Assembly: GCA_010015805.1 (NCBI GenBank)
Contig: ML978121.1
Coordinates: 2,232,001 to 2,296,000, forward strand
Reading direction: 5' to 3'
Length of the DNA stretch: 64,000 nt
From: Rhizodiscina lignyota
Taxonomy: Eukaryota; Ascomycota; Dothideomycetes; Aulographales; Rhizodiscinaceae
Shown: in pieces, positions 21,475 through 32,241 of the stretch
Position numbering within the stretch: position 1 is the stretch's first letter
Layout: every line of letters begins with the position of its first letter
Program-made: the position numbers and the translations under genes
Notes under the pieces: generated by a model
The model's input: the letters and a program-made list of their open reading frames with translations, nothing else
Database searches by the model: none
What the model was told of the DNA's origin: nothing

Positions 21475-23449
21475 TTATCTCTTCCGTCGAGCTCTTGCGG
21501 GACTTCTCTTAATCGACACATCCGGTACTGCATCTGGATTTGCTTCACAGTCGTTGTTTAGATCTCTGCTCGAGAATCTCAGGTCGTGCAAGCGCTGTTC
21601 GAGTTCCTCAATGGAAGTTTGGTTACCAGACACGTCCTCTGGATCGAGCCACCGCTCGTCCAATGCCCAAACAACCAAATCTCGCACAGACTTCAAACCA
21701 TTCCTGTGGAAGTCTTTCAGATTCAATCTTTGCTTGATTGCGGACAGAGCATGCTCAATGATCCCACGACGTTTTCTTGCCATTTCTCGATCTCGTTCAT
21801 TGCCGTAATTTTCGAATGATTCGTCGAACAAAGAGCTGCCCTTGCGCCTAGGAATCTGGGCATATAGCTCATGGAGAATAAAATGCAGCCAGATAAGATT
21901 CGTTTCCAAATGAGAGTCTCTCCATGACCTTCTTAAGCGCTCAACTTTCGGTGAGTTGCGGTTGAAAACTTCAAGGGGTTTACCGAGGAAAACGGCGTTT
22001 CTCATACTGTCCGTCTGTCAATCAAATTGTACGAAGGGGAGCTGACGATAATACTCACTAGCGATAGATCTCGTACTGATAGTTCTCAGACGCGTCTCCA
22101 TCGAAGATCTCTTCCTTGGCAAGATCAATATACACAACTTCCGAATCACCTGAGAGACAGCTGTTCGAGACCTCCGCTCTTGATAGCGTATAATCGATAA
22201 TCGTTGTTTCAAGACCGGTGAAGCCAAGTTTCTGGTGTACATTCCGAATTTGTGGCCGCTGCAGGGCGTCATCCGGTCGTGTTTGGGTAACGCAAATGTT
22301 GCCGAGATGCAAGTCTCGGTGCTCGAAGTTCACATCCTCTTCTCCTTTGGCAATCGCAATGGCCACGCCCCAAAATACATCCCACAGTGACCAGAGGGTA
22401 TCAATTTTGACACTCGGATGTTCCAGATCGAATCCGGCGTGGTCCATTTCAACGACAGCCCAAAGCTGGTCTTCAGCGTAATTCGCCTTTCTCGAGGGAT
22501 CCGGAAAGATAGACTTATCCTTCTTCGAACGAGACTTATTCCACTCTCGCCATGCTGCGATAAATGGTGCACTTGGTTGGCCTTGGAGAACTCGTATCTC
22601 ACGGAGATTCGTAAAGCCCGGGATTTCTGTCATGCGGTCAAGCAGACGGACTTCCGAGACTACTTTGTCGATGTCGCTGCTTGTTTCTTGAACCTTCTGG
22701 GGTCGCTTGTCCGAGACAGAGTCAACATCATCTTGCTTTTCACAGTTGAGCGATATGATCTTCAGAATGCTTTGGTCGTCATTGGCAATTCCGGTTGGAT
22801 CTCTGCGTGACAGGAGGTAGACTTGTGCAAAGCTAGCTTCGGCGATCTTCGTTATCGTGAATTCTTCTCCTAGGTCCTCGGTCCACCTGCGGAATGACAA
22901 CGGAGCATGTTTCCACTCCGAATCCGTTACCAAATTGAGCAGAGGTCTTGCATGAGAGAACTCGTCAGTTGCAGGGTCCAGAACCGAATCGTGACGTTCC
23001 ACTCTTGAGCTATTAGTCCTCGGCCGTCGAGTTTCCGCTCGATTCGATTCTAGCAGGCAATTCTTTTGTTTTGTAGGACTCAGGAGTGGCTCCTCGGTTG
23101 TAATCAGAGTTTCGGCGTCCTGTATTTTGGCGGCTAATCGGGGTGATTGTCTGATTGTTGGCTTTTGGGCTGGACTGCGCTCTCTTCTGCGCGTGGGGAG
23201 TCGAGGTTTGACAACAGCATTGCTATCTCTCGCTTTAAGCACCGGTCGCTCTATTGGTGGTGTTTGTGGTCTGACTTCATCCTCCTCTAATTTCAGCGTA
23301 CTGAGAGCGACGGCTATCTCTTCAATTCGTTGAGTTGCTTCGATCGGCCCATGTGTTTTCTCCGGACTCGAAGACCAACGGAAGGCTTTCGACGAAACGA
23401 ACGCAGTTGATTTCTTTGCTTTCTTGCCATACACCTGTTTGACGGGCAT
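21475..23449 (-). CDS. Haspin-type histone H3 Thr3 kinase
   Basis: Haspin phosphorylates histone H3 at Thr3 in mitosis to recruit the Aurora B complex to centromeres. Two exons: 23449-22059 and 22006-21475. The 52-bp intron (22007-22058) restores YQYEIYR-YMRNAV, and the protein has 640 residues. The N-terminal 190 residues are basic and disordered, with QSPRLAAKIQ. The kinase domain starts at about 195 (EFTITKIAEASFAQVYLL). The ATP-site Lys is about 230 (ILKI), the helix-C Glu about 267, and the catalytic loop is FEHRDLHLGN at 375-384. The usual DFG is replaced by IDYTLSR at 418-424, which is diagnostic for haspin. A short Arg/Lys-rich tail ends the protein. The intron's nearer AG, 8 bases upstream, would break the frame. 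Confidence 0.93.
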
Positions 23450-23920
23450 TTCTTGAGTTCCAGGAAAGATCAGTTAATAGCTCTGAGGAATATGAAAGCT
23501 ATGCTCTGAGGATGAACCCCCGTCCAAATCACTTATTGCTCCATTCCCATTTTCAGTCTAGCGTTGTTGACCTGGAAACAACGACTCCACAAGAAACACA
23601 ACATTTCTTGTGAGCCTCTTATAGCCATACTTAATCAATTTCAACATTCTTTGTACTTTTGGAGCCATGTCCTCGGGAAACGCGTTCACATGCCTGAATT
23701 GTGTATCTTGTAGTTCTGTCTTGCCGGCTCTTCAACTGCCGAGCTGCAACGTTGCTCTCGCAAACGACGTTTCCGACCACTGACAATCGTGACAGTATAC
23801 TCCCTCAAGACATTCAAAGCTCGTCTCATTGAGGATAGTCAGCTATAGTAACAGCTCTACTTCAATTCGTCACGTCTTGTTCGCTGAAATCCATCGGGCT
23901 AAGAGTACACAATATTCGAC
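23450..23920. promoter_or_regulatory. Divergent promoter between haspin and GFA-fold gene
   Basis: This 471-base interval separates two divergent starts and must hold both promoters. No TATA box stands out, and no open frame is worth reporting. Confidence 0.4.
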
Positions 23921-24328
23921 ATGGACGCAAGCTGCCAATGCGGCGCGGTCAAATTCACGACTCCAGATGAAAAGCCGATAAAGATATACTTCTGCCACTG
24001 CCTCGAATGCCAGAAGCAAAGCGCCAGCGCCTTCGGAACCTCTGCGATTTTCCCTGCTTTCTCACTCCCTGCCGACTTGCCTGTTTCGCGTTGGGATCGC
24101 ATCACCGATGCGGGTAATTTGATGAAAGGGTATTTCTGCAGCATCTGTGGTACCAGGCTCTTGAATGACAATGGATTGGGAAGGGTTTCAGTCAAAGGAG
24201 GAATATTGAAAGGACTCAATTGGGGAGACGGCATACACATTTTCACATCGAGGGCTGTTGTACCTATCCCAGAAGGAGCACAACAGTTTGAAGGAAGTCC
24301 GGCGCTGCCGCCGAAGCCAAGCAAGTAG
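23921..24328 (+). CDS. GFA/CENP-V-fold zinc protein
   Basis: A compact 135-residue member of the GFA family (glutathione-dependent formaldehyde-activating enzyme fold). These proteins bind zinc with paired cysteines; most fungal members have no proven reaction. Visible ligands are CQCGAVKF (residues 5-7), CHCLECQK near 26-31 and CSICGT near 70. FGTSAIFPA and GILKGLNWGDGIHIFTSRAV also fit the family. It is a single exon with the ATG at 23921. No targeting signal is seen. It lies divergent from haspin and upstream of RIO1 in the same direction; no functional link is suggested. Confidence 0.88.
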   Translation: MDASCQCGAVKFTTPDEKPIKIYFCHCLECQKQSASAFGTSAIFPAFSLPADLPVSRWDRITDAGNLMKGYFCSICGTRLLNDNGLGRVSVKGGILKGLNWGDGIHIFTSRAVVPIPEGAQQFEGSPALPPKPSK

Positions 24329-24598
24329 ATCATCGAAGGATATCATAATGCTTAGGCGCCTTCGTGGTTGCATATACATTGTTGGATTCCGAATCGGCAC
24401 GCAATCGTTTGTCGCGTGGTTTCGCTGTGCGCTGTCACACAAGGTTGCGAAAATGACGTGTGTGGGGAAATTTTTTTACTACTCTCAAAATTCTTGAACC
24501 CGTCCAAACTTTAACTTCTAACACCACACCATCCCTCACAGAATTCGCGGCACATATTTGAACTTTTGGGGGACTACTCACTGCTATCAGAGCGAGAA

Positions 24599-26275
24599 AT
24601 GGACCCCTCCAAGCCTCATCAGCCGCCATACACCTACGTCGAAAATGAAGGATACGCGCAAAACGATGCCCAAGGCACTGAGGGCAGCAATCCACAACAG
24701 AACGAAGCGCAACAAGACCAAGAGCTAGATGAAGACTACGACGATATTTTCGATAACGATGAAGCCGAGATTGCGCCTGATTTGATCTCTGCCTCCAATC
24801 CAAACGACTACACGAAATCCTACAACCGCCAGCGCCGTTTAAACGATCCCTCCGTACCTGCGTCCGGGAAGCCGAAGATAAATCCTCAGAAGCCATTAGC
24901 GAACGTCAAAGCCTCTGTAGACGATCAAATCTCCTCCCTGACGCGACATGCCGCGAGGATCAAACTGGACGATGTTGGTGGGCATAAAAGTCGTGGGACG
25001 GAAAAGGACAAGAGCGATCGCGCGACATCCGAGCAGGTACTCGATCCGCGAACGAGAATGTTGTTGCTGCAGATGATAAACCGTGGGATCGTCGCCGAAG
25101 TCAACGGAGTGGTGAGCACCGGAAAAGAGGCAAACGTGTACCATGCCATATCATATCCGGAGGCAGCAGACAGCGATGAACCTGCTACGCCGCTGCATCG
25201 AGCGATTAAAGTTTACAAAACGAGCATACTGGTATTCAAAGATCGAGAGAAATACGTCGCGGGCGAGTTCAGATTCAGGCAAGGATATAACAAAGGTAAC
25301 AATCGCGCCATGGTCAAGGTGTGGGCAGAGAAGGAGATGCGCAATCTGAAGAGGATATATGCTGCTGGCATACCATGTCCGGAACCGATCTATCTGAAAT
25401 TGCACGTCTTGATGATGGACTTCCTTGGCGACAAGAAAGGCTGGCCAGCTCCCAGGCTGCGGGATGTTGACTTCGAAGGAGACGATGCAGAACAAAAGTG
25501 GAGAGGGCTTTATCTAGACGTTATTGGGTACATACGGATCATGTATCAAACATGCAGGCTTGTACACGCGGATCTGAGCGAGTACAATATGCTGTATCAC
25601 GAGGGCAAGGCGTGGATCATCGATGTCAGCCAGAGTGTGGAGCATGATCACCCAAGGAGTTTGGAGTTTTTGCGAATGGATGTCAAGAATGTGAACGACT
25701 TCTTCAAGCGGAAGGGTGTTGACGCTCTATCAGAGCGAGTTCTCTTCGGCTTTGTCACTGCAGCCGATGGGCCCTCGGAGATGTTTGCGATGAAAGAACA
25801 ACTGGAGAATCTATTCAAGCAAAGGGTAGATACACACGAAGACACCACCGCAGAGCAGGAGATTCAAGATGAAGTCTTTCGGCAACAGTACATACCACAG
25901 ACGCTGGAGCAAGTTTACGACGTTGAGCGCGATGCCGAAAAGGTTGGCAAAGGAGAAGGAGAGGAGCTGGTCTACCAGGCACTGCTCGCTCAAAAGGTTG
26001 CAGGCGGAGATCATGATACAAAAGAGTCAGACGTCGCGGACGAGGATGGAGGTGTTTCAGTTGACGAAGAGGACTCCGAGGAAGATTCAGACGACGAGAG
26101 TGCTTCGGAAAGACCACCCAAGGATGGACGACCGCGCGGCAAACGATTCGAAGATAAGGACGATAAGAAAGCTCATAAGCAGCAAGTGAAAGAAGAGAAA
26201 CGAGAGAAAAGGAAAACGAAGATGCCCAAACATGTCAAGAAAAGTCTTATCAAGGGGACTGCAAAAAGGAAATGA
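24599..26275 (+). CDS. rio1: RIO1 atypical serine kinase/ATPase
   Basis: RIO1 acts as an ATPase/kinase in final maturation of the 40S ribosomal subunit. The single exon of 558 residues starts at the ATG at 24599; the open frame upstream begins only with TTG. Order: acidic N-terminus (DEDYDDIFDNDEAE), then RGIVAEVNGVVSTGKEANVYHA (RIO P-loop, about 162-183), KVYKTSILVFKDREKYV, the catalytic loop LVHADLSEYNML (about 321-332), and the metal-binding IIDVSQSVEHDHP (about 340). The helix after that (LRMDVKNVNDFFKRKGV) is typical of RIO1. The C-terminus is acidic and then strongly basic (KREKRKTKMPKHVKK), as in yeast Rio1. All residues needed for activity appear present. Confidence 0.95.
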   Translation: MDPSKPHQPPYTYVENEGYAQNDAQGTEGSNPQQNEAQQDQELDEDYDDIFDNDEAEIAPDLISASNPNDYTKSYNRQRRLNDPSVPASGKPKINPQKPLANVKASVDDQISSLTRHAARIKLDDVGGHKSRGTEKDKSDRATSEQVLDPRTRMLLLQMINRGIVAEVNGVVSTGKEANVYHAISYPEAADSDEPATPLHRAIKVYKTSILVFKDREKYVAGEFRFRQGYNKGNNRAMVKVWAEKEMRNLKRIYAAGIPCPEPIYLKLHVLMMDFLGDKKGWPAPRLRDVDFEGDDAEQKWRGLYLDVIGYIRIMYQTCRLVHADLSEYNMLYHEGKAWIIDVSQSVEHDHPRSLEFLRMDVKNVNDFFKRKGVDALSERVLFGFVTAADGPSEMFAMKEQLENLFKQRVDTHEDTTAEQEIQDEVFRQQYIPQTLEQVYDVERDAEKVGKGEGEELVYQALLAQKVAGGDHDTKESDVADEDGGVSVDEEDSEEDSDDESASERPPKDGRPRGKRFEDKDDKKAHKQQVKEEKREKRKTKMPKHVKKSLIKGTAKRK

Positions 26276-26773
26276 GGGTGCCTCATCTCGGATCAAATTT
26301 GCTTCGCTTTGAGGTTCTGCACTGTCGTAATGATAGCTGTAGGTTTCTGTTCGGTGAGTCGCATTCCTGTTTCTCGAAGTTCCGCGACTTTACTTTCGCC
26401 TATGTATCCACACTTCTTTGCTGGGATGATTAAAACTGAGCGGCGAATATCGTCGACTCCTGTGTTTCTCCGCTAAGGAATAACCGTTGTCTTCGATGCT
26501 GCAACACTGTATGCGTATGATGATCAAAGAGAGCGATGACCAGCACACTCCAAACTCATGTGTCACATTTGAAGCTACCTTGACCAAACGATGAAGCTAA
26601 TCATCTCACCTACAGCCTCGCTCGGGGATGCGAACGATTAAGATGCACAGTCGCTTCTCTTAAGACAAATTATAGTCATTGATATTGTGCAGTCTTAATA
26701 ATCCTACGCTACAACATATCTTCTTAGGCTCTCAACTGTACCCTTTCGACTTCCATCATGGCCAGCTATTTCG
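26276..26773. other. Convergent 3' flanks of RIO1 and P450 genes
   Basis: This holds the 3' ends of two converging genes. The one minus-strand frame (26390-26587) is short and unrecognised. No terminator can be named with confidence. Confidence 0.3.
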
Positions 26774-28326
26774 TTAGCCCGAGTTTCGCTCTGTTATCTT
26801 CATCCACATGTCGTGATGGACGAACAAAGAGTAGTTCGCAACCGTCCACGGCTGTGTGGGATTAATTAACTGGAAATCGAACTGTCGGACAAGCTGTCTG
26901 GGGATTAGAATCGGCCTTCCTGAGTCTTGGGAGGACAACATCACGCAATACTCACTTCACAAATGCTCTTTGTCAGCTCCATCCTAGCAACACTTTTTCC
27001 CATGCAACCCCATCGCCCATATCCGAAGATCAGGTCCAACTGTTGCTCCATCTCTGCTCGCTTATCTGCGGATACATCCAGCCAGCGTTCTGGGCGGAAC
27101 AGTTCAACATCCTCCCCGTATATGATCTTGTTACGTTGTAACATCCATATATTGTGTCCAACACGTGTTCCTTCTGGGATGAATAACCCGCAGAGAGTGT
27201 CACCGCCTGGTGGAACTTCTTTCATGGCAAGACCCGTGAACGGCGGATGGATTCGGAAGCCTTCCAGAAGCACAGCTTGCAAATATAATAGCGCATTCGC
27301 TTCGGTACTTGAAATTGGAGACGATATCCTCCCCTCACTTGCTGCGGCATCCAGTTCTTGTCGCAGCTTGGATATGACCAGCGGGTTCGTAACAATATAT
27401 AACAGCGTTGCACGTATCGCAGTGGCTGTAGTATCTGATCCCGCGATGAGCTGAAACATCACCTCAGACTCTGCTTGCCGCTGCGACAAACCGTGTCGAA
27501 CAAATGCTCCGAGCATATCTTGCCTGTCTTTCGCGTCTGGCCCAAATCGCTCTGCAACTACTTCTTTCGCTATACCCATGACTTTTCCCATGCCAATCTT
27601 GTCCGTCACCTTTGGTGCCACGAACTTCAAGAACAAAGGATGAGCCAAGATTGTATTCAGCCAAGGGAGCGTGTTGGCTATATTTCCAGGCATCCAGAAC
27701 TTCTCCATTATCGCCATATACTGATGAACATCGCTATCACTTTGCAGGAATCCGAATGGAAATCCATATGCGACCTTGGTGATCACATCAAGCGTAAGGA
27801 AAGACGCCTTCTCTGCAAAGTCTACAGGTCGCAGGGTCTTCGAGTCTGAAAGATACTTCATCTTCAACAACTTCACCAGACTAAGTACTTGTGCGTCAAT
27901 GTCTGCTTCCACCATCGGAGTTTCCCTCCCAGCATATCCCGCGGCCATTTGTGCTCTTCTCTTGTCATGGACTTTCGTGTCCCGTTCTGAAATGATGTTC
28001 GTAACGTAAGGATCGATACGACTTTGGTACCATGTGCTCCGCAGGTAGTCCGACCTCACTGCAGACATCCTCTTGATGATTGCTGGGTCGTCGGTGATGA
28101 GATCGTTAGGGCCGATGCGCACAAGAGGACCATACTTCTTCTGAAGGTCGTTGTAAATGAGCCACATTCGGCCGGAGATGATCGTCCAGGTCATGAAGGC
28201 TAACGAGAATGAAGCGAACCATGGACCAGGAACATGACGCAGACGAAGATAGGAGCGAATGTAGGACTGGATGATGATGGCCGCTAGAAAGAAGGCCACA
28301 ATCACAGAGAGAGACATGGTGAACAT
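26774..28326 (-). CDS. Cytochrome P450, pisatin-demethylase-like
   Basis: A microsomal haem monooxygenase. Two exons: 28326-26956 and 26893-26774, with a 62-bp intron (26894-26955). The join reads KSICE-LVRQFDFQL and the protein has 496 residues, normal for the family. An N-terminal membrane anchor (MSLSVIVAFFLAAIIIQSYI) precedes RHVPGPWFAS. The oxygen-binding helix I is AGSDTTATAIR, the ExxR motif is EGFR, PERW follows, and the haem loop is FGYGRWGCMGKSVAR with Cys as thiolate ligand. The haem loop has Trp-Gly before Cys where the family usually has an uncharged pair, so it looks functional. The similarity pattern (LVRIGPNDLITDDP, HPLFLK, IHPPFTGL) is that of pisatin-demethylase-like fungal P450s; the substrate is unknown. 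Confidence 0.92.
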
Positions 28327-29403
28327 TGTGGCCTCTCGTACTAACCAACAAACGCAAAGGTTTCAGCTCAAGAAAGTCCCCTCGCTACTGCCAAACGATG
28401 ATATTTTGTGCAATTAGCAATGCTATCCAGCGAGCTGTAAGGAGTTCACAACAGACATTGTGAGAATAGAATCAGAAGAGGGTACCGGCACTGAAACTTA
28501 TATCAAACGGATGCGGCCGCCTTTGAGTGACACTGACCATTTCCTCTGCTTACGTACGTACATTTGGAATTCGCCAGATGAGGATATTGCCCTTTGAAGG
28601 TTGCACTAACCTAAGAGTAGGTATAAATATTAGCATTTGAAGATTATTGTAAGCAATGTAGGATATGTGAATGAAGTGAAGCTGGTATTCATTGTCTCCA
28701 TTACGTCTAATTCTCGGCGAAGCAGGTAAAAATTACCAGTAGCTAGGCTTCCTAACTGAAACATCATAATGCCAAAGTTATAACTTGGTCTCTTCTGTAT
28801 AGACTAGAGAATCGACATAGGAAGCGACTCGACTCCAAACATGAGGTATCTTACATGGTACCGATTCAGAAAGAGGGTTTCGACAGCATTGAAGTTGTCG
28901 AATAGTAGTACGCCTTTATAATGTCGCGCTGATATATTTGAAGCTCAAGGTCCAAAGCCAGTGATAATACCCCGAACTAGGCAAATATCACCGTGCATCG
29001 CGACACTATACCTACACGCCTGGCATAGCTTATGCTTGTTCATTTCGGGCATGTCTGAGGCGTCTTCACGAAACTAAGAATTGAATGTTTGGGCCAGCGT
29101 AACAAGTTACCGAACATTTCATTGTGCTCATACACTTGTTTGATATAAGGCACATTCCAAATCCCGGAATTGAAGGATGAAGCACCGCCGCGATCCTCTG
29201 CCGAGGCTTCGTCCCCAAATCTCAGATCGTGACGGTAGGTTTCGGTATAACTGATCAGTCACTTGCAATCCATCTTAGAGACTTCAAATTATTCTCTCCA
29301 CATACTCGTAATATCGCGTTAGTACTTGCTCATATCTAGCATCTCAATTGACCCGCCACGGCTATCCAATCGCTCCTCGACGTCTATACTCTTCTCCCTC
29401 GCG
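28327..29403. promoter_or_regulatory. Divergent promoter of P450 and GST-like gene
   Basis: About 1.08 kb separates the P450 start (minus) from the GST-like start (plus). It is AT-rich between 28560 and 28960. No open frame is supported. Shared regulation of two detoxification-type genes is possible but not shown by any motif I can name. Confidence 0.35.
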
Positions 29404-30414
29404 ATGTCCTCCCATTCACCACCGAACGATCTGGTCCTATTCCACTATGTCTTCTCTCCGTACGCGCGCCGCATCGTCTGGTATCTCCAGCTCCGTCGCA
29501 TCCCGTACGCGCAATGCCTCGTCCCTTCATACATGCCTCGAGCGCCTCTTGCGGAGCTTAACGTATCGTACCGCCGTATACCTGTCTTAGCCCACGGTCG
29601 CGAGATCTACTGCGATACACGGCTTATTCTGTCAACTTTGGACAAGCTCTTCCCACCGTCTGAGAAATATCCAGGGCTTGAGCCGCAGACAGCAGAAGCG
29701 AAGGCGCTGACCAAGTTGTTGATTCGGTATACGGGCGATGCTGGGATATTTGCGCGCGGCGCAAGTCTGATTCCAACGAATATGCCGGTATTGAAGGATG
29801 AGAAATGGGTAAAAGATCGGGAGCAGTTCAGCGGAAGAAAGTTGACTATCGAGGCTAGAGAGAAGGGACGTCCAGAGAGTTTGGTGCATATGCGGGATCT
29901 GTTCGTTTTGATGGAGCACACACTGCTGGCGGATGGGAGACAGTGGGTCCTTGGAGACAACCCCAGCGTGACAGATATCGAGGCAGTTTGGGTCTTGCAT
30001 TGGATGACGACTATGAGAGGCGCACTGGGTACTTACATTACGGAGAAGGAATTCCCAAAGACATTCGCGTACGTAAAGAGATTTGACACGGAGACTAAGA
30101 AGGCGAGAGGGGAGATGGAGAAGCCGGTCACATTAAAGGATGATCAGACTGTCGAGGCGATCTTGCGAATGAGCCTGGATGCTGCAGTGAAGGAGGAAGT
30201 GGATAGCAGCGACCCCACAGGGCTGAGGAAGGGAGAGGAGATTGAGATGTGGCCCATTGATTCTGGGTTTTCACATAAGGATGAGGGGGAGCTTGTCGGC
30301 TTAAGTGCGGATGAGATGATAATACGTAAACAAGCGAAGGGTAAGGAGTTGAGAATCCATTATCCAAGATGGGGGTTCAGAATAGCGAGGGCTGGTGACA
30401 AGGCACATTTGTAA
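29404..30414 (+). CDS. GST-fold protein with long C-terminal extension
   Basis: The N-terminal 80 residues form a glutathione-S-transferase thioredoxin-like domain: FHYVFSPYARRIVWYLQLRRIPY, RRIPVLAHGREIYCDTRLI (the cis-Pro and the Glu/Ser-type glutathione region, here CDT). A helical C-terminal domain follows (WVLGDNPSVTDIEAVWVLHWM). The single exon of 336 residues is 100 longer than classical GSTs; the extra C-terminus includes EEVDSSDPTGLRKGEEIEMWP. The ATG at 29404 is chosen because the open frame upstream starts with TTG. It resembles fungal 'GST N-terminal domain' proteins of unknown substrate. It lies divergent from a P450. Confidence 0.85.
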   Translation: MSSHSPPNDLVLFHYVFSPYARRIVWYLQLRRIPYAQCLVPSYMPRAPLAELNVSYRRIPVLAHGREIYCDTRLILSTLDKLFPPSEKYPGLEPQTAEAKALTKLLIRYTGDAGIFARGASLIPTNMPVLKDEKWVKDREQFSGRKLTIEAREKGRPESLVHMRDLFVLMEHTLLADGRQWVLGDNPSVTDIEAVWVLHWMTTMRGALGTYITEKEFPKTFAYVKRFDTETKKARGEMEKPVTLKDDQTVEAILRMSLDAAVKEEVDSSDPTGLRKGEEIEMWPIDSGFSHKDEGELVGLSADEMIIRKQAKGKELRIHYPRWGFRIARAGDKAHL

Positions 30415-30621
30415 ATTTGCAAATAAATATATGAAGAAATGGCACTTGAAAGAGGAAAACTGCGAAGAACCAAACAAATTTTGTGATTCTCTACGATCCA
30501 TACGTTAACATGATCCAGACCATCCAACTGGATGTGTCCATGTTCTAGCTCATCGGCATATTGCCGATGAAGTGTAATGCAGCCGCTATACAGTGTAAAG
30601 ATTGAGCTGACAAGCTATCCA

Positions 30622-32241
30622 TTATACCAACAATAGCCGGCTCTTTTCGTCCCCTCCGCACTTGTCTTGGACTAGTAGCACTGCAGTATCGTAGGCCAGG
30701 ACAGTAGCATTAACCCCATCTTCCTGACAGCCCAAACTCTTCCCGGTCCACGCATCAACAACCTCATAACTCGCACCAGCTTCCAATCCGGGTACTTCAC
30801 CCCAGTCGGCGATTTTGGTCTTGGTTTCGTCATACGTATTCATCATTAGGACCAGTATACCGTTCGAACTGCTACCTGCCCAAAACTCCGCCGGATAGCT
30901 CGAGTTCCACGTCCAATCCGGATTGGTGCCCCACTTGTATGGCGTCGCGGGTCCGCCGACGACCGGGTCCTGATTGAATTCAAGCAAATATTTGTTCTTC
31001 AGAATTCCGAGCATGTCGCTGCTGATCGTGTCAAGCGGGGTCCCGATCAGGAGTGGTGACTTCATTGCTGCCCACAGCGCAAAGTGTGTACGGCACTGCG
31101 CATATGACAGTTGACCGTTACCAACTTCGAGCATATCGGCATCCGAGTGGCCGTAGAAGTCGACGTAATTCATGAAAAATGAGTTCATGTTCAGGATGTC
31201 CTTGACGCGTGTCCAAGTGGGGCCAATATCGCCAGTTGCGCGCCAAGAGTGGGCAGTCTCGTTGCCCCAGGTTTGGACATTCATCTGCATGAGAAGAATT
31301 CAGGTTGATGGACATCATTCGAAGTATATGAGAACTTACGTTACCCCACTCACACAAACTATAGAGCATGGGGCGGCCAGCCGCTTCAATGGCATCGCGC
31401 ATGATGGCATAGCGTTTGGCGGTATTAGATTTTGAGAAGTCGTAGTCGGACGGGCAGAAATCCCGATCGTCAGTGCATGTACCATTGGGGTAGTTTCCGG
31501 ACCCGTTATCATTGTTCGGCACACAGAAGTCGCATGTATCGCCTGGTGGTGATGTTAGCTCCGTCTCTGATGGAGGGACATCTTGGGATATTCTTACTCC
31601 AATTCTTAGGAACATTACAATTGTCGTATTTAAGATCTTGGGAGAAGTTAGCTTGAGAAGTGGCTATGCTGGAAAAATGGCGAGATCAGTACAATCAACT
31701 CCCCAATCAGCCCAAGTTTGGGCATCGATCGTCTCGTAGCCAATGCTCGCGGGATAGCCCGCACAAGTCTTTGTCCCTGTCCAAAGTCAGCGACGAGGAT
31801 GATTGACATGAAGTTGCAATGACGTACCTGCGGACGAGTAGATTCCAAGCTTGAGGCCCATTGAATGGATCTTATCTGCAGTCCCATTGATTCCATCAGG
31901 GAATTTGTCTGGGTCAGGAACGAGTCGTTGGGTCTTAGGGTCGCGTCCATCCTTCACAGACCAAGCATCGTCGATGTTCACGTATTCGTACCCAGCATCC
32001 TGTTGTTACGCATTCAGCTTCAAGACTTCGTCCCACAAAGGTGACAGCTCACCTTAAGTCCAAGGCTAACTAATTTTTCAGCAGCAGTGATGATTTTCGA
32101 TTGAGATATGTCGTAATGATACGCATTCCATGAATTCCATCCCAGTGCTGGCAGTCTCCCAATGTCGCTACCTGTGTCCAGAGCAGTGGACGGGCGTGAG
32201 AGACCAACCAATGGGACTAGAAGAGAGAGGAGTAGAGTCAT
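30622..32241 (-). CDS. Secreted GH27 alpha-galactosidase
   Basis: Hydrolyses terminal alpha-galactosyl residues of oligosaccharides and galactomannans outside the cell. Six exons: 32241-32053, 31999-31828, 31776-31693, 31636-31598, 31542-31340 and 31284-30622. The five introns are 51-56 bp and all joins keep the frame ([61 protein letters not shown]), giving 449 residues. The N-terminal hydrophobic stretch ([14 protein letters not shown]) is a signal peptide. [13 protein letters not shown] opens the barrel, the nucleophile Asp is about 153 in KYDNCN, and the acid/base Asp lies in [11 protein letters not shown] about 276. A beta-sandwich C-terminal domain ends the protein. The extra Cys-rich loop [10 protein letters not shown] is as in fungal members. 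Confidence 0.95.
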
